Assembly (NCBI GenBank): GCA_017450965.1
Contig: JAFSSQ010000047.1
Location: forward strand, 1-64,000
DNA: 64,000 nucleotides
Direction: 5' to 3'
Source of the DNA: Clostridia bacterium
Lineage (GTDB): Bacteria > Bacillota > Clostridia > Oscillospirales > CAG-272
In this document: in pieces, positions 34,806-42,676 of the stretch
Numbering within the stretch: position 1 is the stretch's first letter
Layout: each line of letters opens with the position of its first letter
The notes under the pieces: generated by a model
Database searches by the model: none
Told to the model about the DNA's origin: nothing
Seen by the model: the letters and a program-made list of their open reading frames with translations, nothing else
Made by a program: the position numbers and the translations under genes

Positions 34806-36800
34806 ATGCCCCCACTGAACGAAAAGGACGCGGAACAGAACCGCCGGTATCTGGAGGCGCTCTCCCTCGGATTCCCCACCGTGCGCGCGGCGGAAGCGGA
34901 GATCATCAATCTCCGCGCCATCCTCAATCTGCCGAAGGGGACGGAACACTTCATCTCCGATATCCACGGAGAGCACGAGGCGTTCCGCCATATCCTCAAC
35001 AACGCCTCCGGCGTGATCCGGGAAAAGATCGACCTTCTCTTTTCCGCCTCCCTCTCCGAGCGGGAGCGCGCCGACCTCGCCACCCTGATCTACTATCCCC
35101 GCCTCAAGCTACGTTCACTTGCCGCCAAGGGGCTCGTGACCGACGCGTTCATCCGCTCGACCCTCCTCCGGCTGACGGAGATCTGCCGTCTTGTCGCCTC
35201 CAAGTACACCCGCAGCAAGGTGCGCAAGGCGCTGCCCGCCGAATACGCGTATATCTTTGAAGAACTCTTTTACGAAAGCGAGAGCGAGACGCGGTGCGTC
35301 TATCACGAAAACATCCTCTCCTCGGTGATCGCCGTCGGCGCGGCGGAAAGCATGATCGAGGCGCTCGCCGCCTGCATCAAGCGCCTGATCGTCGACCGGC
35401 TGCACGTCGTGGGCGATATCTACGACCGCGGCGCCCGCCCCGATATCGTGCTCGACGATCTGCTCGCCCATCACCGCGTGGACGTACAGTGGGGCAATCA
35501 CGACGCGCTGTGGCTCGGCGCCGCCTTCGGCAGCCGCGCCTGCATCGCCGCCGCCCTCCACAACGCCTTTTCCTACGGCAATCTCGACACGCTGGAGATC
35601 GGATACGGCATCAGCCTGCGGCCCCTTGCCGTTTTCGCTTCCGAGACCTACCGCAAAAGCGACGTGACCGCCTTCCTCCCGAAGGGGGAGGACCGGTCCC
35701 CTTACGCGGCGGACTCGCCGCTGCTCCTCGCCGCGATGCACAAGGCGATCGCGGTGATCGCCTTCAAGACCGAGGGGGAGATCATCCGCCGCAACCCGTG
35801 GTTTATGATGGACGACCGGCTGCTCCTCGAGAAGATCGACTTCGTGAAAAAGACCGTGAAGATCGCCGGCCGGGACCGCCCCCTGCGGGACTGCGACTTC
35901 CCGACCGTGGACCCGGCCGATCCCTATCGCCTCTCTCCGGCGGAGGAGGAGGTGCTGGAGCAGCTTGAGCGGGCCTTCTCCTCCAGCGAAAAGCTCCGCG
36001 CCCACGCCGCCTTCCTGCTTGAGAAGGGCGGGATCTACCTCTGCTGCAACGGCAACCTTCTCTTCCACGGCTGCGTGCCGATGGAGGAGGACGGGAGCCT
36101 GATGCGCTTCCCCATTGACGGAGCGCTCCTCTCCGGCAAGGCGCTGTTCGACGCGATGGAGCGGACGGTGCGCCTCGGCTGCCACGCGCCGGAGGACTCG
36201 CCCGAGCGGCAGAAGGCGCGGGACCTGTTGTGGTTTTTGTGGTGCGGCAGGTACTCCCCGCTTTACGGCCGGGAAAAGATGACGACCTTTGAGAGGGCGC
36301 TTGTCGACGACCCCTCCGACCCCTCCCTCATCGAGGAAAAACGCAACCGCTATTATACTCTTTACGAAAACGAGGCGGACTGCCTCCGCATCCTCGCGGA
36401 GTTCGGGCTGAAGGGAAAGCGCGCGCACATCGTCAACGGCCACATCCCCGTCTGCCTCAGCAAGGGGGAAAGCCCCGTCAAGGCGAACGGCAGGCTGATC
36501 GTGATCGACGGCGGCTTCTGCCGGGCGTACCAGGGCAGGACCGGCTCCGCCGGCTACACCCTCGTCTATAACTCGCGGGGACTGCGGATCATCTCGCACA
36601 AGCCCTTCTCCGGCGTGGAGAACGCCGTGGAAAACGACGAGGACATCGACTCGACCTCCGATCTCTTCGACGAAAGCGACCACCGGATCCTTGTAGCGGA
36701 AACCGACGACGGCGCCGGGATCCGCCGCCGGATCGAGGGGCTGACGATGCTGCTCGCCGCTTACCGCAGCGGCCTGCTGAAACGAAAAGAACGCAACTGA
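34806..36800 (+). CDS. fbp: Fructose-1,6-bisphosphatase, class III
   Basis: 664 aa, the normal length for the Firmicutes class III enzyme. Gluconeogenic hydrolysis of fructose-1,6-bisphosphate. Metallophosphatase motifs: FISDIHGEHEAF, VVGDIYDRGARPD, WGNHDALW, and HIVNGHIPV late in the protein; IDGGFCRAYQ near the C-terminus. GAAAAGGAG precedes the ATG. The PHP phosphatase follows 27 nt later, probably cotranscribed. Confidence 0.96.
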   Translation: MPPLNEKDAEQNRRYLEALSLGFPTVRAAEAEIINLRAILNLPKGTEHFISDIHGEHEAFRHILNNASGVIREKIDLLFSASLSERERADLATLIYYPRLKLRSLAAKGLVTDAFIRSTLLRLTEICRLVASKYTRSKVRKALPAEYAYIFEELFYESESETRCVYHENILSSVIAVGAAESMIEALAACIKRLIVDRLHVVGDIYDRGARPDIVLDDLLAHHRVDVQWGNHDALWLGAAFGSRACIAAALHNAFSYGNLDTLEIGYGISLRPLAVFASETYRKSDVTAFLPKGEDRSPYAADSPLLLAAMHKAIAVIAFKTEGEIIRRNPWFMMDDRLLLEKIDFVKKTVKIAGRDRPLRDCDFPTVDPADPYRLSPAEEEVLEQLERAFSSSEKLRAHAAFLLEKGGIYLCCNGNLLFHGCVPMEEDGSLMRFPIDGALLSGKALFDAMERTVRLGCHAPEDSPERQKARDLLWFLWCGRYSPLYGREKMTTFERALVDDPSDPSLIEEKRNRYYTLYENEADCLRILAEFGLKGKRAHIVNGHIPVCLSKGESPVKANGRLIVIDGGFCRAYQGRTGSAGYTLVYNSRGLRIISHKPFSGVENAVENDEDIDSTSDLFDESDHRILVAETDDGAGIRRRIEGLTMLLAAYRSGLLKRKERN

Positions 36801-36827
36801 AAGGCGCCAAAGGCGCCGGGAGACATT

Positions 36828-37673
36828 ATGCAGCTTTATAATTATCATTCTCACACGGCGCGCTGCGGGCACGCCGACCCCGACTGGACGGACGAGGACT
36901 ACGTAAAGGAATACATCGCCGCCGGTTACGAAACGTTCGCCTTCACCGATCACGCGCCGGAAAAGACCCCGGTCGATCTGCGCCCCCGCATCCGGATGCC
37001 GTACGCGCAGAAGGACGAATATCTGGCGAGCGTCCGGTCGCTCCGGGAACGGTACGCGGACCGGATCCGCATCCTCTCCGGGTTTGAGGTCGAATACTCC
37101 CCCGGACGCGAGGAGGAGCTTTTTGAGCTGAAGCGGGAGACCGATATTCTCATCCTCGGGCAGCACTACGTACGGCGCGAGGGGGAACCGGAGCCCTGCT
37201 ACTTCCGGAAAGGCACCTGCCGGGAAAAGGACGTTCGCCTTTTGGGCGAATACGTGGAGCGCGCGATCGAGCTCGGCCTGCCGGACATCATCGCCCACCC
37301 GGATCACTACCTGCTCTTCCGGAACACGGAGTTTACCGCGACCGACGCCGAAACGGCGCACCGGATCTGCCGCGCCGCCGCCGAACACGATATCCCGCTG
37401 GAGATCAATCTCCACAACATCCTCGGCTGCACCTACCGCCGGAAAGGAGTGGAAGACGACGATCCTTTCCCCGTACAGCGCGAGCGTATGTCGGAGATTT
37501 CCTACCCCAGGCGGGCGTTCTGGGAGATCGCGGCCGAATACCCCGTGCGGGTCCTCTGGGGGATGGACGTTCACCGCCGCGGCGAGATCCCCTATTTTGA
37601 AAAGCTGACCGCCCTCGCCGCCGATCTGCTTAGCGGCGTGATCGACAAGCTGACCTTCACCGACCGCCCGTAA
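36828..37673 (+). CDS. PHP-domain phosphatase (histidinol-phosphatase family)
   Basis: 281 aa. Metal ligands in the PHP order: YHSHTARCGHA, FTDHAPEK, GFEVEY, LGQHYV, IIAHPDHYLL and GMDVHRRGE. HisK-type histidinol-phosphatases have this length and layout, but no other his gene is nearby, so another phosphomonoester substrate is possible. Follows fbp closely and ends before a terminator. Confidence 0.85.
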   Translation: MQLYNYHSHTARCGHADPDWTDEDYVKEYIAAGYETFAFTDHAPEKTPVDLRPRIRMPYAQKDEYLASVRSLRERYADRIRILSGFEVEYSPGREEELFELKRETDILILGQHYVRREGEPEPCYFRKGTCREKDVRLLGEYVERAIELGLPDIIAHPDHYLLFRNTEFTATDAETAHRICRAAAEHDIPLEINLHNILGCTYRRKGVEDDDPFPVQRERMSEISYPRRAFWEIAAEYPVRVLWGMDVHRRGEIPYFEKLTALAADLLSGVIDKLTFTDRP

Positions 37674-37682
37674 AACGAAACG

Positions 37683-37724
37683 AAACCGCCCGGCTCCGCG
37701 TTGCGGAGCCGGGCGGTTTTTTCT
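37683..37724 (+). terminator. Terminator of the fbp operon
   Basis: AAACCGCCCGGCTCCGC, TT-centred loop, GCGGAGCCGGGCGGTTTTTT. Serves as bidirectional terminator with the SGNH gene from the right. Confidence 0.92.
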
Positions 37725-37730
37725 CTGAGA

Positions 37731-39500
37731 TCAGGGCAGGTCGATCTCTGCGAAGTTCCCCCGGAGCTTATCCTTGAGCGCTTCCGGCAAGCGGATCTCC
37801 ACCCGTCCGGAGAAGGCGGCGGAAGCGTCCTGCACCGCGACGATCGAGCCGCGAAACTCCCCGCCGGTCACGGTCACGCGCACGGTGCCGGTCACGACGG
37901 CGGGATCCTTGTCCGCCGTTCCGTTCGTCCCGACCCGGCCGACGCAGCAGAAGTTGCCGGCGAAGACCCCGCCGGAAATAAGGATCTCGCACTCGCCTTC
38001 AAAGGAGTTCATCCCCGTCCCCGCGCAAAGATTGGAGCCGGAGGCGGCGACGAAGGTCCCGCCGGAGATCTCGATCTTCAGCTTGGCGTCCTTGTCGGTC
38101 GTGCCGATCCGCAGGGCGGGATCGCTGCGGCGGTTGCCGCCGCGGAAGTACGCCCAGGTGCCGGACTTGACCGCAAAGGTACAGGTGCCGTGCAGGCTGA
38201 CGTTCTCCGTCGGAACGCCGCCGAGCCCGACGTTGTAGCCGGCGTTGAGGAGCGGATAGGTCGTCACGCCCGACGCGAGCGTGCAGACGATCCCCTCGCC
38301 GAAGGTCACGTTGTGATAGTTGCAGGAAATGATGGGATTGGAGGCGGCCGCCTCGACCGTCAGGTTCTCCAGCGTGTAGTCGCCGTAAAAGAACAGATGG
38401 CGGGAGAGCGAGAGCTTGGCGCCCCGTTCGGCGTAATTCGTCCCCTCCCAGAGAGAGGTGACCGTGATAGGCGCCTCCGTTTCGGGCAGGTGCGTTTCGT
38501 ACGAGACGGCGCAGGGGCCGCAGAGAACGACCGTTCCGCCGTTTTTGCGCAGGAGGCCGACCGCCTTCGCCAGCGTATCGACCGGGCTCTGCGGAGAGGA
38601 TCCGTCGCCGGACGCTTTGCTCCCGTCGAGGTAGACGACGCCGGTCTCGCTGAGCGCGGGCACGGTGGGAACGAACTCCATCCCCGTAAAGAAAGAGTAG
38701 AACGCGCGCGCGATCTCCCCGTACTGTTCCTTGTTCGGATGGACGCGGTCCGCGTTGTAGTGCATCATCACGTTGAAGTATTCCCGCGTCATCGTAAAGA
38801 GGTCGATCACCTCAAACCCGCCCTCCTCGGCGGCGGCGCGCTGGATCTTCTGGACCTCCCCGTCGCTGAACTCGATGATCGGCTCCGCGTTCGTCGTCCG
38901 GATATGCGTGGCGAGATAGACCTTCTGCACCGTGGGAAGCGCGGCGTACTCCCGCGCGAGCGAGAGGAGCGCCGCCTGAAGATGCTCGCACGCCTCGCGG
39001 CAGGAAAGACTGCGGATATCGTTGCAGCCGAGCAGGATCACGACGATATCGGCGTTGAAGGCAAGACTGTCCTGATACTGCTTGGTGTTGCGGTAGGTAA
39101 GCTCGGGACGGTCGCTCTTGCTGTTATACGGATCGTCCGCGGCAAGCGCGTAGGAGCTCCCCTTGCCGAAGTTACCGACGACGTATCCGTCGCCGAGCAG
39201 GGCCTGGAGCTGCCCGGGGTACCCCTCGGTCGCCTGTTTTTCCGCGGGCGTGCCGGTCCCCTGCGTGATGCTGTCCCCGATGAAGGCGATCCGCAGTTTT
39301 TTGCCGTCCGACGGAGTCATCGCGTCGAGAACGGAAGAGGTCGTTTCGGCGGGTTCGGTCTCCTCCGGCTGCGTGCCGGCGGGTTGCGTCCCGTCCGCCG
39401 TGTCCGGCGTTTGCGCGGGCTCGCTCCCGCAGGAAGAAAGAGCCGCGGTAAAAGAAGTGAGAAGAAGCGCGGCCAGAACGAGGGAAAGCATCTTTTTCAT
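37731..39500 (-). CDS. SGNH/GDSL-hydrolase lipoprotein with a beta-helix-like C-terminal region
   Basis: 589 aa from the ATG at 39500 (AAAGGAG). Lipoprotein signal with Cys24 in LSSC, then a Thr/Pro/Glu linker (25-60). Hydrolase domain about 68-280: FIGDSITQG (Ser77), GKGSSYAL, LLGCNDIRS, DRVHPN. The remaining 300 residues repeat short strand units (GGTVVLCGP, ENLTVEAAASNPIISCNYHNVTFGEG, ISGGTFVAASGSNL, ISGGVFAG), resembling a right-handed beta-helix. Probably a surface esterase acting on acylated polysaccharide (inference). Confidence 0.85.
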   Translation of the reverse strand: MKKMLSLVLAALLLTSFTAALSSCGSEPAQTPDTADGTQPAGTQPEETEPAETTSSVLDAMTPSDGKKLRIAFIGDSITQGTGTPAEKQATEGYPGQLQALLGDGYVVGNFGKGSSYALAADDPYNSKSDRPELTYRNTKQYQDSLAFNADIVVILLGCNDIRSLSCREACEHLQAALLSLAREYAALPTVQKVYLATHIRTTNAEPIIEFSDGEVQKIQRAAAEEGGFEVIDLFTMTREYFNVMMHYNADRVHPNKEQYGEIARAFYSFFTGMEFVPTVPALSETGVVYLDGSKASGDGSSPQSPVDTLAKAVGLLRKNGGTVVLCGPCAVSYETHLPETEAPITVTSLWEGTNYAERGAKLSLSRHLFFYGDYTLENLTVEAAASNPIISCNYHNVTFGEGIVCTLASGVTTYPLLNAGYNVGLGGVPTENVSLHGTCTFAVKSGTWAYFRGGNRRSDPALRIGTTDKDAKLKIEISGGTFVAASGSNLCAGTGMNSFEGECEILISGGVFAGNFCCVGRVGTNGTADKDPAVVTGTVRVTVTGGEFRGSIVAVQDASAAFSGRVEIRLPEALKDKLRGNFAEIDLP

Positions 39501-39992
39501 ATCGTCTCCTTTCGGATATCCAAGTCGCGCGCGGACGGGCAAAGCCCGGATCCCGCGCCGTCCGGAATGGATCCCCGTGCCGTCTATTATAGCACGCTCC
39601 GGCGCGCTTGCATAGAGAAAACGGAAAAAAAGCCAACTTTGGTCTTTTTTTCGGCGCAATGATTACCAAAAAACAAAGAAAAAACGCCCGCCGCGGGCGG
39701 CCCGTTCTCTCTTTTTTCCCCGTCGGATCGCCTTTTTCGAAAAAAGATCCGGTTTTCTTCCCCTTTTTTCTCCCTTTTTGGCGCCGTTTTCCTTTGCGGC
39801 GCCGCCAAAAAAACGAAACCGGCGCGTCAATCTGACGAAAAAACCGGAAAAACGCCCGCAAAAGCGCACGGCGCGGCGAAAAAGCCGGAAAAAAGAGGAA
39901 ATACGCATCTCTTTTTCCGAAAAAGAGAAAGATCCTTCCCGTGGTATCCTGATACGGCTTTGATCCAACGACTGTACAAAGGAGACAACACC
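39501..39992. other. Long intergenic region with homopolymer tracts and stem-loops
   Basis: No convincing gene. It holds the promoter of the SGNH gene, then many T/A runs and several inverted repeats: GGCGCCG with CGGCGCC (39779-39805), CTTTTTC/GAAAAAAG (39731-39746) and CTCTTTTTC/GAAAAAGAG (39909-39928). Open frames here are low-complexity (Lys/Arg/Phe) and unsupported. Confidence 0.5.
39586..39594 (-). promoter_or_regulatory. Extended -10 promoter of the SGNH lipoprotein gene
   Basis: TGCTATAAT on the minus strand; no good -35 at 17 nt. Confidence 0.55.
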
Positions 39993-40301
39993 GTGAAGAT
40001 CCGACGCTTGCATCGCGGGGCGCTGTTCTGCCGCCGACCCATCCCCGGAGGAACGGTATCCTACCGCCTGAAACGCGACAGGGCGGACGGCAGGGCGCGC
40101 TATACCCTCTCGGTCCGCCGAAGGACCCGGGACGGAAAGGCGGACTGCGTTCTCCCCGACTGCGCCCTCTCGGGCGGGACGGCCGCGCGCCTGTTCCTGC
40201 TCTTTGCCCGGCGGCGCGTACTGCCGGAGGAGGCGCCGTTCGTCTACGACGATCTCTGCGCGGCGGGCGGGGAAAACGCCCTGCCCGACCCGACCAAATG
40301 A
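39993..40301 (+). CDS. DUF6514-like small protein
   Basis: 102 aa from a GTG at 39993, chosen for AAAGGAG 8 nt upstream. Basic N-terminus, then a beta pattern (VSYRLKRDRADGRARYTLSVRRRT) and a C-terminal helix (ARLFLLFARRRVLPEEAPFVYDDL), fitting the DUF6514 family of Clostridia. No catalytic residues evident. Monocistronic with its own terminator. Confidence 0.62.
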   Translation: MKIRRLHRGALFCRRPIPGGTVSYRLKRDRADGRARYTLSVRRRTRDGKADCVLPDCALSGGTAARLFLLFARRRVLPEEAPFVYDDLCAAGGENALPDPTK

Positions 40302-40316
40302 GAGACCCCGTCCCGC

Positions 40317-40347
40317 AAAAAGCCCCGGGCCGCCCGGGGCTTTTTTG
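40317..40347 (+). terminator. Terminator of the DUF6514-like gene
   Basis: AAAAAGCCCCGGG, CC loop, CCCGGGGCTTTTTT. Confidence 0.92.
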
Positions 40348-40384
40348 CCTTTTGCCGCCCGGGACCTTTTTTCCGTCCGGGCGG

Positions 40385-40413
40385 TGGACAAAACCCGTTT
40401 TTTCGGGTAAAAT
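40385..40413 (+). promoter_or_regulatory. Promoter of the ECF sigma operon
   Basis: TGGACA, 17 nt, TAAAAT. Leader of about 60 nt. It is a housekeeping-type promoter; an ECF-type self-recognised one was not evident. Confidence 0.6.
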
Positions 40414-40480
40414 GAAAAAAACGAGAGACTTTTTCTTCCCGACCCGTAGTGTATAGGTGAGGCAGAAAGGATGTGGACCT

Positions 40481-41038
40481 TTGGACGATAGTAAGATCAT
40501 TGAATTGTTCTTTGAGCGCTCGGAGCAGGCAATCGTTGAACTGTCGAACAAATACGGAACAAGATGCCGCAGGATCGCCGAAAACGTCTTGGGAGACAGA
40601 GAAGACGCCGAAGAGTGTGTGAACGACGCGTATCTCGCCGTTTGGAATACCGTGCCGCCGCAAAGGCCGGATCCGCTTTTCACCTATCTCGGCCGGATCG
40701 TCCGGAACCTGGCGATCAAACGGTATCACGCGAACACCGCCGCAAAGCGGAACGGCGTTTACGACGCGGCGCTGGACGAGATCGCGGACTGTATCCCCTC
40801 CCCCGGCTCCGTCGGGGACGAGCTTGACGCGCGGGAGACCGCCCGCTCCGTCAGCCGCTTTTTAAGCGGACTTGACAGAGAGAGCCGGATCCTGTTCGTC
40901 CGGCGCTACTGGTACGCCGACTCGATCGATGAGCTGGCGGCGCTGCTTCATACCGGCAAGCACAACGTTTCCGTCCGCCTCTCCCGCCTCCGCAAAAAGC
41001 TGAAAAAACACCTTTTAAAGGAAGGAGTTTCGTTATGA
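40481..41038 (+). CDS. ECF-type RNA polymerase sigma factor
   Basis: 185 aa from a TTG at 40481 after AAAGGA. Sigma2 region about 15-80 (GDREDAEECVNDAYLAVWN, then LFTYLGRIVRNLAIKRY) and sigma4 about 120-180 (SRFLSGLDRESRILFVRRYWYADSIDELAALLHTGKHNVSVRLSRLRKKL). No extra domains. Its stop overlaps the next gene (ATGA), which encodes a membrane protein with the N-terminal pattern of anti-sigma factors. Confidence 0.9.
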   Translation: MDDSKIIELFFERSEQAIVELSNKYGTRCRRIAENVLGDREDAEECVNDAYLAVWNTVPPQRPDPLFTYLGRIVRNLAIKRYHANTAAKRNGVYDAALDEIADCIPSPGSVGDELDARETARSVSRFLSGLDRESRILFVRRYWYADSIDELAALLHTGKHNVSVRLSRLRKKLKKHLLKEGVSL

Positions 41039-42522
41039 AAAAAGAAAAGATCTCAGACGTTCTCGGCGAGATCGACGAGCGGTATCTGAGCGAAGCGGCG
41101 GCGTTCGCCGCCGAACAGGAAGAAAAGGCGTCCTCCGGCAAGGCCGTCCGCTTTGCGCCCGCGAGAAGAAGCGTCCGTCCCGGGCGCGCGCTTCTGGCGG
41201 CGTGCCTGGCGCTCGTGATGATCGGATCCGCCGCGTTCGCGGTCGCCGCGGAGAGCGGAGAATACCGCGCGGCGACGGCGTTTTTTGCGGAGAACGGTCT
41301 CTCCGCGGAGGGGCTGAGCCGCGCCGAGGTAAAAGCGGTCTACCGCGACATTACCGCGCAGCGCTTCACCTACGAAAAGACGGCACAGGTGCTCCGCCAG
41401 ACCGTGCCCGGCTGGGAGATCCGGCAGGAAACGCCCGCGCCGGAGGAGCTTTCCGCCCTGTGGGAACGGAACGTGAAAAAGACCGTCCTGCCCGGCGGGG
41501 AGATCTCCTACCGCTATACCTATCAGGACGGAAAGGACGCCGAAACGGGCCTTACCGTTCTCAAAAGCAGTACCCTCACCTGCCTCTCCGGCGAGACCGA
41601 GCTCTGGTCGGCGACCTTTACCGGCTTTTTCCTTGACGGCTGCGCCCGCCTGGCAAACGGCACGGCGGCGTGGGGCTGGGAGGAGACCCGCTCCGCGGCG
41701 GATTCTTCCCACGCGTGGCTCGCCCGCGTCGGAGAAGACGGAACGGTCCTCTGGCAGCGCCGGCCGGATCACGGCTTTTCGCGCGAGTATATCGCCGCGG
41801 TCCTCGAGAACGGGGACGGCACGTGGGCGGTCGTCAGCCGGGGGGATCTGAAGTATCTTTGCCTCAGCACCTGCGACGCCGACGGAAACGAGCTCAGCTT
41901 CCGCAAAACGGAGGTGGGCAATCTCGGGATCCGGAACGCCGCGCGGCTCGGCGACGGCTATCTGATCCAGCTCTGGAACGAAACCTCCGGAGACACCGCG
42001 CTCCTCTGCAAGATGGACCGGGACGGCGCGCTGACCGACAGTTTCTCGTATGAGACCGATACCTGCTGTTACTATATCGCGGATATGGTCGAATACGGCG
42101 GGCGCGTTTACCTTTCCGCCTACGCCGTTCCCAAAGAAACAGACGAGGGCGGACGGCACGAGATCGCGAGCGTGCTCGACGTTATCTTCTCGAAAGAGGG
42201 AGAAATGCGGAATATCAGCGACGAAGAACTGACCCCGCTCGTCCGGGAGAACTACACGGCGATCCTCTTCCTCTGCGATCCGGAGGGCGGCGAGCCGCAG
42301 ACCTTCTACTCGGTCTCCGGTTCCCTCGGCGGCGCGCTGACCGTGACCGGCGCGGGGGAGCTGGAGTGGGACGTGAACGCCGTCGCCTCCGCTCATTTCT
42401 CCCCGATGACAAGTATGTATTCGATCGAAGCCGCCTGCAGAGTGTACCGCTACGCCTTCAGCGCGGAAGGAACGCTCGTCCGGCAGACCGACACGGGCGA
42501 GACCGTCTCGCACTGCCGGTGA
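41035..42522 (+). CDS. Putative membrane anti-sigma factor with a large external domain
   Basis: 495 aa. Cytosolic N-terminus of about 50 residues (KISDVLGEIDERYLSEAAAF, the pattern common in Clostridia anti-sigma proteins), one helix at about 52-72, then about 420 external residues rich in beta strands and Trp/Gly turns (ENGDGTWAVVSRGDL, ARLGDGYLIQLWNETSGDT), perhaps a propeller-like sensor. Translationally coupled to the sigma gene (ATGA). It would release the sigma factor on an envelope signal (inference). Confidence 0.75.
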   Translation: MKKEKISDVLGEIDERYLSEAAAFAAEQEEKASSGKAVRFAPARRSVRPGRALLAACLALVMIGSAAFAVAAESGEYRAATAFFAENGLSAEGLSRAEVKAVYRDITAQRFTYEKTAQVLRQTVPGWEIRQETPAPEELSALWERNVKKTVLPGGEISYRYTYQDGKDAETGLTVLKSSTLTCLSGETELWSATFTGFFLDGCARLANGTAAWGWEETRSAADSSHAWLARVGEDGTVLWQRRPDHGFSREYIAAVLENGDGTWAVVSRGDLKYLCLSTCDADGNELSFRKTEVGNLGIRNAARLGDGYLIQLWNETSGDTALLCKMDRDGALTDSFSYETDTCCYYIADMVEYGGRVYLSAYAVPKETDEGGRHEIASVLDVIFSKEGEMRNISDEELTPLVRENYTAILFLCDPEGGEPQTFYSVSGSLGGALTVTGAGELEWDVNAVASAHFSPMTSMYSIEAACRVYRYAFSAEGTLVRQTDTGETVSHCR

Positions 42523-42553
42523 TCCCGCGGCTGTCTGACAAACGGCGCGCGAC

Positions 42554-42601
42554 GTGAGAAAAGACCGCCTCCGCTTTGAAAGCGGTGGCGGTCTTTTCTA
42601 T
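42554..42601 (+). terminator. Terminator of the sigma/anti-sigma operon
   Basis: GAAAAGACCGCC with GGCGGTCTTTTC, enclosing an inner CCGCTTTGAAAGCGG hairpin. Confidence 0.88.
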
Positions 42602-42676
42602 TCTTTATATGACAAAACGGCACGGCGGAGCGTTTGCTCCGCCGCGCTGATTTTTTTGAATTGTATGCGTACAAGA

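Noticed and set aside
39172..40683. Minus-strand open frame spanning the SGNH gene start, the intergenic region and the DUF6514-like gene
   Set aside because: Low-complexity Arg/Lys/Phe translation crossing a promoter and a terminator; only a composition effect.
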